The notes: generated by a model from the sequence alone, not told the origin. Shown: positions 35,427 through 44,655, counted from the first letter of the stretch. The stretch is 64,000 nucleotides of DNA from Clostridia bacterium (GCA_017397655.1 JAFQIG010000012.1:22148-86147), one strand, 5' to 3'. Numbers and translations are program-made.

Positions 35427-36107
35427 CTAATTTTTACTTTTGGAATTTTTTCTTTTCACAGCTTTTGCCGCGATAACTCCGATAACCGCTGTCGGCACGG
35501 CACATAAAACAGCAATCAGAATATACTTTGTCGGAATCAGCTCATATATGCCGTAACCGAGTACCGTCATCAGCAAAACTCTCGGTAATATTCCCAGAAG
35601 AGACATAAAGAAATACGACACAAAAGAAAATCCCGATGCCCCGAAAAACAGGCTGCCGAAATCTATCGGAAAAGACAGAAACCGAAGCAGAAATACAAAG
35701 GCATATTTCCCCTTGCTTTTTAATTTCTCAAGCAGGCCATAGCCTTTTTTGCCTTTGAGCATAGCTTCAACCTTTTCGCCGCCGAGAAATCTGCCCAGAA
35801 GGTATGACAGGGTAATCTCTATCATAATTCCCAAAGCGTTGATAAGCAAAGCCAACGGTGTTTCAAAAGCCATTCCGACGGACAGATATATAAGCGATGC
35901 GGGAATTACAAATACTACTGACTTTACACCGTATACCGCAAGCACCATCAACGCTGCTGCCGTTACGGATGATGCGGATTCAATAAGAATTCGCACATCA
36001 AGCTGTGATAAAAACTCATAGTTAAAAGCGATAACGGCAAACAGTGCCGCAACTACTGCAATTTTTATAACATTAAGAATGGTCTTTTTTGTTTTTTTCT
36101 TATCCAA
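35427..36107 (-). CDS. TVP38/TMEM64 (DedA-like) family membrane protein
   Basis: 226 residues if begun at TTG 36107, nine bases after GGAAGGAG; in-frame GTG 36113 is closer to that site. Six hydrophobic segments; the core FVFLLRFLSFPIDFGSLFFG with Gly-rich FGASGFSF matches the VTT domain of TVP38/TMEM64 proteins, which act in lipid or undecaprenyl-phosphate movement across membranes. Divergent from the radical SAM gene. Upstream are two CCGGATGT direct repeats (36123-36130, 36148-36155). Confidence 0.8.
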   Translation of the reverse strand: MDKKKTKKTILNVIKIAVVAALFAVIAFNYEFLSQLDVRILIESASSVTAAALMVLAVYGVKSVVFVIPASLIYLSVGMAFETPLALLINALGIMIEITLSYLLGRFLGGEKVEAMLKGKKGYGLLEKLKSKGKYAFVFLLRFLSFPIDFGSLFFGASGFSFVSYFFMSLLGILPRVLLMTVLGYGIYELIPTKYILIAVLCAVPTAVIGVIAAKAVKRKNSKSKN

Positions 36108-36203
36108 TAACACCGTCTCCTTCCGGATGTACAACTACTATACACGACCGGATGTTTTTTATTTTTCCGAATTATCATTTTGCGTAAAAGAAAGTGAATT
36201 TTA

Positions 36204-36232
36204 TTGACTTTCGACAACACACGTGATACAAT
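36204..36232 (+). promoter_or_regulatory. Promoter of the radical SAM gene
   Basis: TTGACT (36204-36209), 17 bp, TACAAT (36227-36232), followed by AAAGGAAG and ATG at 36264. It fixes the start, because a longer frame from 36204 would begin inside the promoter. Confidence 0.75.
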
Positions 36233-36263
36233 TATAGTCTCAGTTAGAAAGGAAGTGTGTCTG

Positions 36264-37673
36264 ATGAATGCCCTTGACAAGGTAAAGTTTGCGGCTACCT
36301 CTGCCGCTCTTGACGGTATATTGAAATACATTGACAAAAATCCTCAGGAAAATCTTCTGAAGCTTGTTGATAAGGCAGAGTCTCTCACTAAAGGAATTTT
36401 CCCGCAGAAAAACTTTGAAAAGTTCCGTAACGCTCTTCACGATGACAGCAACATCTGGACAGGTTTTGCTCTTTCCATCCTTAATGACATTGACCGTGAC
36501 ACCATCAAAAAAGGCTTTATGGCGATGGGATACGGTAATTACATCGGCACCAAAACCGTTCGTGAAAACCGTGAAAAGTACAAGTGCAACTTCCCCTACA
36601 TTATCCTTTTTGATCCGACAAGCGCCTGTAACAGAAACTGTAAGGGTTGTTGGTCGGCTGAATACGGTAACAAATATTCGCTGACTCTTGATGAGATGAA
36701 GAGTATCGTAAACCAGGGTGTCGAACTCGGCTCACATCTGTATATGCTTACGGGCGGTGAACCGCTTATCCGTAAAAACGATATTTATGAAGTATGTAAA
36801 GAACATCCCGACTGTATGTTCCTTTGCTATACAAACGCCACGCTTATCGACGATGCTTTCTGTAAAAAGATGAACGAGCTGGGCAACCTTACCGTTGCTC
36901 TCAGCATTGAGGGCTCTCCCGAAAGCAACGACTTCCGCCGTGGCGAAGGCAGCTACGATACAACAATTGCCGCAATGGATCTTCTTAAAAAGAACAGATG
37001 TATCTTCGGTATTTCCGTTTGCTATACATCTGCCAATGTTGATCAGGTAACAAGCGATGCTTTTATTGATCTGATGATTGAAAAGGGATCAAAATTCGGT
37101 CTTTACTTCAACTATATGCCGATAGGAAAGGATGCCGTTCCCGAGCTTATCCCCACTCCCGAACAAAGAAAGCATATGTATGCATGGCTTCGTCGTATGC
37201 GTGACCAGAAAACAGGCAAGCCTATGTTCGTAATGGATTTCCAGAATGACGGCGAATACGTCGGCGGATGTATCGCAGCAGGCAGAAACTATTTCCATAT
37301 CAACTCTGCAGGCGATATCGAACCTTGCGTATTTATTCACTACTCGGATTCCAACATCCGCACGCATACTCTTTTTGAAGCACTTCAGAGACCTCTGTTC
37401 CAAGCTTTCTTCCACGGACAGCCGTTTAACGACAATCATCTGCGTCCGTGTCCGATGCTTGAAAATCCCGATTGTCTCAGAAAGATTATCAGCGAAACAA
37501 ACGCAAAGTCAACTGACTTTTTAGCTCCCGAAAGTGCCGAAACACTTTGTTCTCGCTGTGACAAGTTTGCGGCAGCATGGGCTCCCGAAGCTGAAAAGCT
37601 TTGGAACTCCACAACACATCCCACTACAAAAACGTATTACTACCGTGATACGCCTGAGGGAAAGGCAAAATAA
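36264..37673 (+). CDS. Radical SAM protein with C-terminal cysteine cluster
   Basis: 469 residues. Residues 1-105 are helical; the radical SAM core starts at SACNRNCKGC with Cys122, Cys126 and Cys129 binding [4Fe-4S], then MLTGGEPL (SAM-binding GGE) and SIEGSPESND. The C-terminal part has further cysteines (GGCIAAGRNYF, PCVF, RPCPMLENPDC, LCSRCDKFA) in a SPASM-like arrangement, suggesting auxiliary clusters as in peptide- or protein-modifying enzymes. No precursor peptide is evident next to it. Function unknown. It has no B12 domain and is unrelated in layout to the three radical SAM proteins at 47-55 kb. Confidence 0.82.
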   Translation: MNALDKVKFAATSAALDGILKYIDKNPQENLLKLVDKAESLTKGIFPQKNFEKFRNALHDDSNIWTGFALSILNDIDRDTIKKGFMAMGYGNYIGTKTVRENREKYKCNFPYIILFDPTSACNRNCKGCWSAEYGNKYSLTLDEMKSIVNQGVELGSHLYMLTGGEPLIRKNDIYEVCKEHPDCMFLCYTNATLIDDAFCKKMNELGNLTVALSIEGSPESNDFRRGEGSYDTTIAAMDLLKKNRCIFGISVCYTSANVDQVTSDAFIDLMIEKGSKFGLYFNYMPIGKDAVPELIPTPEQRKHMYAWLRRMRDQKTGKPMFVMDFQNDGEYVGGCIAAGRNYFHINSAGDIEPCVFIHYSDSNIRTHTLFEALQRPLFQAFFHGQPFNDNHLRPCPMLENPDCLRKIISETNAKSTDFLAPESAETLCSRCDKFAAAWAPEAEKLWNSTTHPTTKTYYYRDTPEGKAK

Positions 37674-37680
37674 AAAACAC

Positions 37681-37755
37681 TATTACAGGGGTGCCGTAAG
37701 GCTGAGATCATACCCTTTTAACCTGATTCGGATAATGCCGACGTAGGAAGTATAT
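37681..37755 (+). promoter_or_regulatory. TPP riboswitch aptamer (THI element)
   Basis: The conserved thi-box elements appear in order: ACAGGGGTGCC, GGCTGAGA, ATACCC, AACCTGAT, CGGATAATGCCGACGTAGGAAGT. It precedes thiT, so thiamine pyrophosphate binding should shut off the transporter. Confidence 0.95.
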
Positions 37756-37770
37756 CGTGATATATTTTTT

Positions 37771-37803
37771 CGGACGTTGGATTTTTCCACCGTCCGTTTT
37801 TTA
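37771..37803 (+). terminator. Expression-platform terminator of the TPP riboswitch
   Basis: CGGACGTTGG (37771-37780) pairs with CCACCGTCCG (37787-37796) with one mismatch, followed by seven T; it ends 21 bp before the thiT start. Confidence 0.85.
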
Positions 37804-37824
37804 TTCTCAGAAGGAGTGACTCTT

Positions 37825-38469
37825 ATGAAAAGTACAGCTCAGAAAACACAGCGTCTTGCCGTATGCGGTATAATGATTGCTTTATCTGTTGTTCTGTCGA
37901 TTATAAAAGTATTCGCTCTGCCCTTCGGCGGATCGGTAACTCTTTTCAGTATGGTTCCGATAATGCTGACAGGCTTTTTGTACGGGACGGGATACGGTAT
38001 TCTGTGCGGATTTATAAACGGCATTTTTCAATGCATACTCGGAATATCATCATCCGGTGCGCTTGCAGGACTGAGTTTTATGTCGGCCGCGCTGATGATC
38101 TGTCTTGATTATTTTATTGCCTTTTCCGCTGTCGGTACGGCGGGAATCTTTAAAAAACATATCACAAAGCCTGCCGCTTCACTTTGTGTCGGCTCCGTCT
38201 TTGCCTCTTTTTTGCGTTTTGTCACACACACCGTTTCGGGTGTCATTCTCTACGGCAGTTATGCCGAATACTTCTTTTCTCAAGAAGGCTTCTTTTCATG
38301 GGGCGAAACAATACTTTCACGCTATAGCGGAATAACACTCAGCCTTATCTATTCCCTCATATACAACGCTTCATATATGTTACCCGAGGCTGTGCTTTCC
38401 GCTGTTGCCTGTATGGCAATAATATCGGTAAAACCCGTCGTAAACACTTTTGAAAAATATAAGCAATAA
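37825..38469 (+). CDS. thiT: ECF thiamine transporter S component ThiT
   Basis: 214 residues from ATG at 37825 (AAGGAG upstream). Six membrane helices; ALPFGGSVTLFSMVPI matches the thiamine-binding region of ThiT, and ECF-interacting small-residue positions are in the early helices. It binds thiamine and works with a shared EcfAA'T module encoded elsewhere. Control by the upstream TPP riboswitch confirms the assignment. Confidence 0.95.
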   Translation: MKSTAQKTQRLAVCGIMIALSVVLSIIKVFALPFGGSVTLFSMVPIMLTGFLYGTGYGILCGFINGIFQCILGISSSGALAGLSFMSAALMICLDYFIAFSAVGTAGIFKKHITKPAASLCVGSVFASFLRFVTHTVSGVILYGSYAEYFFSQEGFFSWGETILSRYSGITLSLIYSLIYNASYMLPEAVLSAVACMAIISVKPVVNTFEKYKQ

Positions 38470-38583
38470 TCATTTTTCCGTCTGCAGAAATACAGGCGGA
38501 TTTTTTATTATTTCCCCTTTCTTTACAACAAAAAATATGTTATAGTTTTATAAACAGTAAATAGTCGTACAGGAGTTGAGATA

Positions 38584-39435
38584 ATGAAAACAGGTCTTAT
38601 CATGGAAGGCGGTGCAATGCGTGGTCTTTTTACGGCAGGCGTTACCGACATTTTTCTGGAAAACGGTATTGAGTTTGATGGTGCTGTCGGAGTGTCTGCA
38701 GGTGCTGCTTTCGGCAGTAACTTCAAATCACGTCAGGCAGGAAGAGTCATTCGTTACAGTAAACAGTATGCCAAGGATCCCCGTTTTTGCAGTATCCGTT
38801 CCCTGCTTAAAACAGGAAACCTCTTCGGAGCAGAGTTCTGTTATCATACGATTCCTGATACTCTTGATCTTTTTGATACGCAGGCCTATCTTGATAATCC
38901 GATGGAATTTTATGTTGTCTGTACCGATATGGATACAGGCAAAGCAGTTTATATCAACTCTGACGAAGCAGGTGAAAATTCGCTTGAATTTTTCCGTGCA
39001 TCCGCTTCGATGCCTCTTGTTTCACAGCCTGTTGAAATAGGCGGTAAACGATATCTCGATGGTGGTATTGCCGATTCTGTTCCCATAAAATATTTTGAAA
39101 GCATCGGCTATGACCGACTTGTTCTTATTCTGACTCAGCCATATGATTTTGTTAAAAAGCCCAGCACTGCAGCAAAGCTTATGAAGCGTTTTTTGAAAGA
39201 ATATACGGCTGTTGCCGAAACGCTCGAAAACAGACATATCGTTTATAACGAAACTCTTGATTACATAAAGGAAAAAGAGAAAAACGGTGAGATTTTTGTA
39301 ATCCGTCCCGAAGAAGCTCTTCCCATCGGCAGAGTCAATCATGAGCCTGATGAAATGCAGGTTGTCTATGATATCGGCAGAGATGTAGCATTAAAGAATC
39401 TTGAAAAGCTCAGAGCTTTTTTACAGAACAAGTGA
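38584..39435 (+). CDS. Patatin-like phospholipase family protein
   Basis: 283 residues, ATG at 38584 behind AGGAG. Oxyanion stretch GGAMRG, nucleophile elbow GVSAG with Ser38, and DGG with Asp159 (YLDGGIADSVP) form the Ser-Asp dyad of bacterial patatins (YlbK/RssA-like). No signal peptide, so it probably acts on inner-leaflet lipids. Its stop is 10 bp before the next start. Confidence 0.9.
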   Translation: MKTGLIMEGGAMRGLFTAGVTDIFLENGIEFDGAVGVSAGAAFGSNFKSRQAGRVIRYSKQYAKDPRFCSIRSLLKTGNLFGAEFCYHTIPDTLDLFDTQAYLDNPMEFYVVCTDMDTGKAVYINSDEAGENSLEFFRASASMPLVSQPVEIGGKRYLDGGIADSVPIKYFESIGYDRLVLILTQPYDFVKKPSTAAKLMKRFLKEYTAVAETLENRHIVYNETLDYIKEKEKNGEIFVIRPEEALPIGRVNHEPDEMQVVYDIGRDVALKNLEKLRAFLQNK

Positions 39436-39445
39436 GGATAAACAA

Positions 39446-41707
39446 ATGAAAAAAGCAGTCTGTGTATTACTGTGTCTTTCCTTTATATTCAGCTTTACGC
39501 TTCTTTGCTCTGCTGAGGAAGTATCTCAGAATCCCGTGATTGTCGAAACGGTTTATCCTACCGACGATACCGTTGTTGCCGATATAGTTATAACCGAAGC
39601 TCCCTACAATGCCGACAACAGCGGAAATGAAGACGTAACCGGGATAATTCAGAAAGCTGTTGATGACTGTTACGCAAACGGTGGCGGAACGGTGTTTATG
39701 CCTGCAGGAAAATACAAGGTTACCGATAATATTTATATCCGTCGGTTTGTTACGCTCAGAGGTGACTATCAGGATCCCGATATCGGTACAGATTACGGAA
39801 CAATAATTATTGCAGATGTCGAAAGCAGCGATGCAATGACACCGGGACTTTTTACAGTCGGTGCAAGTGCAGGTGCTGTCGGTCTTACCGTATGGTATCC
39901 CGATCAGAGTATCGACTGTGTCAAACCGTATCCGTACACTTTTTATATCACAGGTAACAGCGATTATATGCTTCAGACCATACAGAACTGCACACTCATC
40001 AATTCATACAGAGGTATCGGTGCGTGTTCTGAATGTGAAAACGGTATATATCAGTGTCACGAAATGCTGACTGTTGAAAACGTCAAGGGAACCTGTCTTT
40101 ATGAAGGTCTTAATTCGCACAATTCTGCCGATGTTGATACAGTTAAAACTTTATATATTCTCAACAAATACTGGATCGAAGCAGGCGAAGAATTCAATGC
40201 TCCAAACAAGGACAAGCTTGACAGCTTCACCCGCAAAAACGGTTACGGTCTTGTTCTCGGAGATCTTGAATGGCCTCAGTTTGCCGATGTAAAAATATCT
40301 GACAGACATTACGGTATACTTATGAAAAAAGGTATCCGTTATGCCTTCAGCGGAATCTTTACCGATCTTTATATCAGGAATTGTGATTACGGTATCTATA
40401 TCCCCGACGGAGTTCTTTCTTACCGTGATTACTCTTGGGGAACAGGTATTTATAAAGGTGTCATCGAAGGATCCGAGATTGCTGTCTTTGATCCGAATAA
40501 AAATGCTTTACTGCTGACAAATGTTGATGTCAGCGGAAAAATCAAAGGCAAAAATATCCGATCATATGTAGCCGACGCTACGCTGACGGAAATCAGCTAT
40601 AACAGAACATACACAAAGCCTGCCGATATACTGTATACGGTTAATGCCGATAAATCGGGCAAAACAGATGCTTCCGCAGCCGTTCAGCGTGTGCTTGATA
40701 CTGCCGGAAAAACAGGCGGTATCGTCTATCTTCCCGCAGGTCTTTACCGTTTTGACGGACCTGTTACCGTACCCGATAATGTAGAGTTCAGAGGCTCGTC
40801 ATCAGTCGCAACACGCTGTCAGCGTGATGACAGCAACGGCACGTTGATCATTTCATATTACGGCTATGACAAAAACAGCGATCCTCTCATAACGTTAAAC
40901 AAAGGCTCAGGCATCAGCGGAATCAGAATAGATTATCCGCTTAACAATCCGACCGACAACAGCGGTGTTTTTTCTGCCACCTCTCCCGCAGTTTACAGCA
41001 ACTCCGATAACATCTATGTGATAAATTCATATATTACTCTTGCATCCTGCGGAATAAAGCTTGACGGATGCGATAACGTCTTTCTTAAAAAAATTATCGG
41101 TTGCTGTTACGAGTCAATGTTTTCTCTGACAGACTGCAACGAAGCTTTTATTGAAGGCTGTCTGCAGAATGCCAACACTCTGCCGAGAAACGGTTACGCA
41201 AACTTTGACATTCCCGAGCTTTCAGACCGTCTGACAGAGGACAAGCTTTTTGACTATGTTTTTATTCCGATTACAAGAATTCATACAAATTATATCGAGC
41301 TTGATTCGTGTGATAATGTTACCGTCTTTAATTCATTTATCTATGGCGGAAAGTCATTTCTCAAATCAAAGGACAGCTTTGCAACAATCATAAATGTCGG
41401 ACTTGACGGTTCTTCAAAAACAGAGTATTCTTACATATTGTCAGGCGGCGAAATCAATCTTGTCAATTCGATGCGTTCCACCTCCGACGGAAAGCTCGGA
41501 TACAGATTTTACAGCACAGACAACAACGCAAAGTTCCGTTCATACAGCAGTCAGGCTGTTGATATGCTGTACAGAGAACACATTATCCTTGACGGCTTTA
41601 CTTTTAAAGAAATCACACAGCCTGAAAGAATATATTTTATTCTTCAACCGCTCTTTAAAATTTGCAGTGTCATCGGTGCATTATTTATGTACTTAAAAGA
41701 AATCTGA
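39446..41707 (+). CDS. Secreted protein with two pectate-lyase-like beta-helix modules
   Basis: 753 residues from ATG at 39446 (GAGGAT upstream). Signal peptide 1-24. Two modules with the Pectate_lyase_3 start pattern: IIQKAVDDCYANGGGTVFMP (about 64-83) and VQRVLDTAGKTGGIVYLPAG further on, each followed by many short parallel-beta repeats. Such right-handed helices are found in polysaccharide lyases and GH28/GH55-type hydrolases. The catalytic residues cannot be placed by eye. Context (patatin, DUF218, Gfo/Idh) does not fix a substrate; probably an outside glycan-active enzyme. Confidence 0.78.
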   Translation: MKKAVCVLLCLSFIFSFTLLCSAEEVSQNPVIVETVYPTDDTVVADIVITEAPYNADNSGNEDVTGIIQKAVDDCYANGGGTVFMPAGKYKVTDNIYIRRFVTLRGDYQDPDIGTDYGTIIIADVESSDAMTPGLFTVGASAGAVGLTVWYPDQSIDCVKPYPYTFYITGNSDYMLQTIQNCTLINSYRGIGACSECENGIYQCHEMLTVENVKGTCLYEGLNSHNSADVDTVKTLYILNKYWIEAGEEFNAPNKDKLDSFTRKNGYGLVLGDLEWPQFADVKISDRHYGILMKKGIRYAFSGIFTDLYIRNCDYGIYIPDGVLSYRDYSWGTGIYKGVIEGSEIAVFDPNKNALLLTNVDVSGKIKGKNIRSYVADATLTEISYNRTYTKPADILYTVNADKSGKTDASAAVQRVLDTAGKTGGIVYLPAGLYRFDGPVTVPDNVEFRGSSSVATRCQRDDSNGTLIISYYGYDKNSDPLITLNKGSGISGIRIDYPLNNPTDNSGVFSATSPAVYSNSDNIYVINSYITLASCGIKLDGCDNVFLKKIIGCCYESMFSLTDCNEAFIEGCLQNANTLPRNGYANFDIPELSDRLTEDKLFDYVFIPITRIHTNYIELDSCDNVTVFNSFIYGGKSFLKSKDSFATIINVGLDGSSKTEYSYILSGGEINLVNSMRSTSDGKLGYRFYSTDNNAKFRSYSSQAVDMLYREHIILDGFTFKEITQPERIYFILQPLFKICSVIGALFMYLKEI

Positions 41708-41726
41708 TTTTTGTGAGGACAGTTTT

Positions 41727-42347
41727 ATGAAGGCTTTACCGAAAATTCTGTTAGGTACGGCAGGTACTGTTGTTGCAGGTGCCGCTTCCGTAATGGGTGC
41801 ACATATGACGCTTGTTTTTCTTGATGCAAAGCGTAATCACCGTGACGGATGTGACTATCTTCTGATACTCGGTTGCGGTGTTATCGGTGCTGATACTCCA
41901 AGTCCGAATCTTGTCAGACGAATGGAATCCGCTGTCGATTATCTTAAGGAAAACAAAACCTGCTTTATCGTTCCTTGCGGTGGTTGCTTCCGTGAAGGTC
42001 AAAAAAAATCAGAAGCGGCAATTATTGCGGATTATATGATCAGCCACGGCATTGACGAAAACAGGATCCTTCTTGAAGATAAATCTACCACAACCTTTGA
42101 AAACTTTCTTTTTGCAAAGGAAATTATAAAAACACATTCCGCAGGCAATTCCGATAATAAAAAGATTGCTTTTCTGTCATCAGATTTTCATCTTTACAGA
42201 GCTTCAAAGATCGCAAAGCTTTGCGGTTTTAAAGGAATAGGAAAAGTCTCTTCACCGTCAGAAAATAATAAAGGTTTTTTATGGGAATTCCGTGTTGCCC
42301 CCGATTTTTTTGAAAGGGTCATCACAAAAAGATATTCAGGAAGATAA
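41727..42347 (+). CDS. DUF218 (YdcF/SanA-like) protein
   Basis: 206 residues, ATG at 41727 behind GTGAGGACAG. One N-terminal hydrophobic segment (about 8-28), then LILGCGV, GGCFREGQKKSEA and LLEDKSTTTFENFLFAKE, the conserved blocks of DUF218, ending with the SSDFHLYRA signature. Family members such as SanA and ElyC affect envelope integrity and lipid-carrier use. 19 bp after the beta-helix gene. Confidence 0.88.
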   Translation: MKALPKILLGTAGTVVAGAASVMGAHMTLVFLDAKRNHRDGCDYLLILGCGVIGADTPSPNLVRRMESAVDYLKENKTCFIVPCGGCFREGQKKSEAAIIADYMISHGIDENRILLEDKSTTTFENFLFAKEIIKTHSAGNSDNKKIAFLSSDFHLYRASKIAKLCGFKGIGKVSSPSENNKGFLWEFRVAPDFFERVITKRYSGR

Positions 42348-42369
42348 AATTAAAACGGAGGTTTTATTT

Positions 42370-43314
42370 ATGTTAAAAGTAGGAGTTGTCGGCGTCGGTG
42401 GCATCAGCGGCGCACATATCCCTGTATGGGAGGCAATGGAAAATGCAGAACTTACGGCTATTTGTGATATCCGTACCGAGCGTATGGAAAAGTATGAAGG
42501 CAAACGTAAGTACACCGATTTTGATGAAATGCTGAACAATGAAGAGTTCGACATTATCGACATATGTCTGCCCACATATCTTCACGCTGATTTTGCAGTA
42601 AAGGCTATGGAAAGAGGCATCAATGTCATCTGCGAAAAACCGATCTCTTTAAAGGAAGAAGACGTCGAAAGAGTTTATTCGACAGCAGAAAAGAACAACG
42701 TAAAATTTATGGTTGCACAGGTACTCAGATTCTGGCCTGAATACGAGCTTCTTAAAGAAATCTATGAAACCAAAAAATACGGCAAGCTTCTTTCGGGAAC
42801 AATGACAAGACTCGGCTGTTATCCCAGATGGAGCTGGGACGGTTGGATGATGGACGAAAAGAGAAGCGGTCTTGTACCGTTTGATCTTCACATTCACGAT
42901 CTTGACTTTATGGTTTACGCTTTCGGTATGCCGAAGGTTTCTTACAAATACCGCTCAAAGCGTCCCGATCAGGACTTTGTTTCCGTCAGCTACGACTTCG
43001 GAGAATTTTCAATCAATTCCGAAGCATCCTGGTATTCATCCTGCTATCCGTTCACAGCAGAATTCCGCTTCCAGTTTGAAGATGCAGTTGTTGCTAACGA
43101 GAACGGAAAAATGATGATCTTCGGCAGAGATGATCTTAAGATTGATCTGTCAGAAGAAGCTGAAGGCGATACGGGAAATATCAATCTTCCCAAGAGCAAC
43201 GCCTATGCAAACGAAATTATTTACTTTGCTGACTGTGTTGTTAACAACAAGCCTGTCGAAAAGGTAAAGGCAGACGAGCTTCGTTGCGTTCTTGATATTC
43301 TTAACAGCCTTTAA
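42370..43314 (+). CDS. Gfo/Idh/MocA-family oxidoreductase
   Basis: 314 residues from ATG at 42370 (GGAGG upstream). Rossmann motif VGVVGVGGISGAH (about 3-15), CEKPIS with the catalytic Lys of the EKP motif (near residue 93) and DLHIHDLDFM with the active-site Asp/His. NAD(P)-dependent dehydrogenase acting on sugars or inositols. Last gene of the 38.6-43.3 kb run. Confidence 0.9.
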   Translation: MLKVGVVGVGGISGAHIPVWEAMENAELTAICDIRTERMEKYEGKRKYTDFDEMLNNEEFDIIDICLPTYLHADFAVKAMERGINVICEKPISLKEEDVERVYSTAEKNNVKFMVAQVLRFWPEYELLKEIYETKKYGKLLSGTMTRLGCYPRWSWDGWMMDEKRSGLVPFDLHIHDLDFMVYAFGMPKVSYKYRSKRPDQDFVSVSYDFGEFSINSEASWYSSCYPFTAEFRFQFEDAVVANENGKMMIFGRDDLKIDLSEEAEGDTGNINLPKSNAYANEIIYFADCVVNNKPVEKVKADELRCVLDILNSL

Positions 43315-43322
43315 TTTTCAGT

Positions 43323-43373
43323 TGCAACCGACGGTTGACAAATTGCAAACTGTAATTGGTAGATGCAACCGAC
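43323..43373. promoter_or_regulatory. Direct repeats in front of the XRE membrane-regulator gene
   Basis: TGCAACCGAC occurs at 43323-43332 and 43364-43373, 41 bp (about four helical turns) apart, in the short spacer before the regulator gene. Candidate autoregulatory operator. Confidence 0.35.
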
Positions 43374-43442
43374 CTGTTAAGCTACAATAAATACGAAGAA
43401 TAAATCCTGATTCTTTTAAAGTTTATTGAAAGGGTGACGATT

Positions 43443-44405
43443 ATGATATTAGCAGACAAAATTATAATGTTACGCAAAAAGAACGGTTGGTCGCAGGAAG
43501 AGCTTGCAGAAAAAATGAACGTTTCCCGTCAGTCCGTATCCAAATGGGAAGGTGCACAAAGCGTTCCCGATCTTGACAAAATTTTATTGATGGGTAAGTT
43601 GTTCGGTGTCACGACGGACTATCTTTTAAAGGATGAAATAGTAAACGAAGAGTACGCAAAGGGCGAATCCGATTCCAATGTAAAACGTATAGATTTATCC
43701 TTTGCAAACGGATTTATCGCTCAGCGAAACAAGGCTTCTTTTCTGATAGCTGCAGCAGTTGCGCTTTGCATTATTTCTCCGATACCGCTGATCATTCTTT
43801 CCGTAGCCGTTGATATGTTTGCCGTATCCGAAAAGCTCGGTCTTCTGTCGGGACTTATTTTCCTTTTTATCGCCATTGCTGTCGCTGTAGGAATTTTTAT
43901 ATACAGCGGTTACAAAAACGCTCCGTACGAGTTTCTGGAAAAAGAACCGTTTGAGCCTGCTTACGGCGTCGAAGGTATGATAAAGGAAAAACAAAACAGC
44001 TTTAGTCGCACATATTCTTTGACAAACATCATCGGCGTTGTAATGTGCGTTCTGTCTCCCGTAATTCTGATTATCGGAGCGTTTACGGAAAACGATTTTT
44101 ACGTTGTTATATCGCTTTGTGTGATGCTTCTTTTAATCGCTTTTGCAGTTGCGTTATTCGTTTTTTCCGGCATACGCAATTCCGCTTTTAAAAAGCTTTT
44201 ACAGCAGGACGATTATTCGGCAGAAAAAAAGAAAACCGTCAAGACAAAAGAAGCTGTCGGATCTGTCTATTGGATCGCTGTAACCGCCCTTTATCTCGGC
44301 TTCAGCTTTTTAAAAAATTCCTGGGGCATTTCCTGGATAATATGGCCGATTGCAGGAGTTTTATTTGCTCTGATATGCAGGATTATTGATAATAACAACA
44401 AATAA
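43443..44405 (+). CDS. XRE-family HTH protein with multi-pass membrane domain
   Basis: 320 residues from ATG at 43443 (AAAGGGTGAC upstream; the GTG at 43434 is inside that site). Residues 5-60 are a Cro/C1-type helix-turn-helix (NGWSQEELAEKMNVSRQSVSK, shown in part: SQEELAEKMNVSRQSVS). Then about six membrane helices in three pairs (about 98-155, 195-245, 272-310), with short cytoplasmic loops containing repeated YKN/IRN patterns. Membrane-held regulators of this kind are common in Clostridia; what they sense is unknown. Confidence 0.85.
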   Translation: MILADKIIMLRKKNGWSQEELAEKMNVSRQSVSKWEGAQSVPDLDKILLMGKLFGVTTDYLLKDEIVNEEYAKGESDSNVKRIDLSFANGFIAQRNKASFLIAAAVALCIISPIPLIILSVAVDMFAVSEKLGLLSGLIFLFIAIAVAVGIFIYSGYKNAPYEFLEKEPFEPAYGVEGMIKEKQNSFSRTYSLTNIIGVVMCVLSPVILIIGAFTENDFYVVISLCVMLLLIAFAVALFVFSGIRNSAFKKLLQQDDYSAEKKKTVKTKEAVGSVYWIAVTALYLGFSFLKNSWGISWIIWPIAGVLFALICRIIDNNNK

Positions 44406-44459
44406 AAAGTTAAAGGGATGTAAAAAAAAGCGAAGACCGTATAAAACCATATAAAACAA

Positions 44460-44493
44460 GGGGTTTTGTAGGAAAATCAGCCTGCAAAACCCC
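44460..44493. terminator. Hairpin after the XRE gene
   Basis: GGGGTTTTGTAGG (44460-44472) pairs with CCTGCAAAACCCC (44481-44493), one G-T pair. The T-rich tract is on the minus-strand side, so it may serve as terminator for transcripts from the right. Confidence 0.55.
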
Positions 44494-44554
44494 AAAAATA
44501 TTATATGAATAAAAACTGATTCAGATTTTGTTTTATACTACGAACAAACTTCGC

Positions 44555-44584
44555 CTCTCGGCGTACCTTTGTACGCCTTCGGGC
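44555..44584. repeat. Intergenic palindromic repeat, copy C (core only)
   Basis: CTCTCGGCGTACCTTTGTAC and following GCCTTCGGGC match the core of copies A and B, but the arms are changed together: GGCGTAC (44560-44566) and GTACGCC (44571-44577) pair perfectly around CTTT. It lies between hairpins at 44460-44493 and 44656-44689. The remainder of the 288-bp gap 44406-44693 holds no gene. Confidence 0.65.
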
Positions 44585-44655
44585 AAACAAACTTAAGGCT
44601 ACAGCCATAGTTTTGCTCAGTTTGTCCGTTCTTCATCTTTTTTCCTATCCCCTAA

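Noticed and set aside
36204..36263. N-terminal extension of the radical SAM gene to 36204
   Set aside because: The extension begins inside the -35 box of the gene's promoter; ATG 36264 follows AAAGGAAG.
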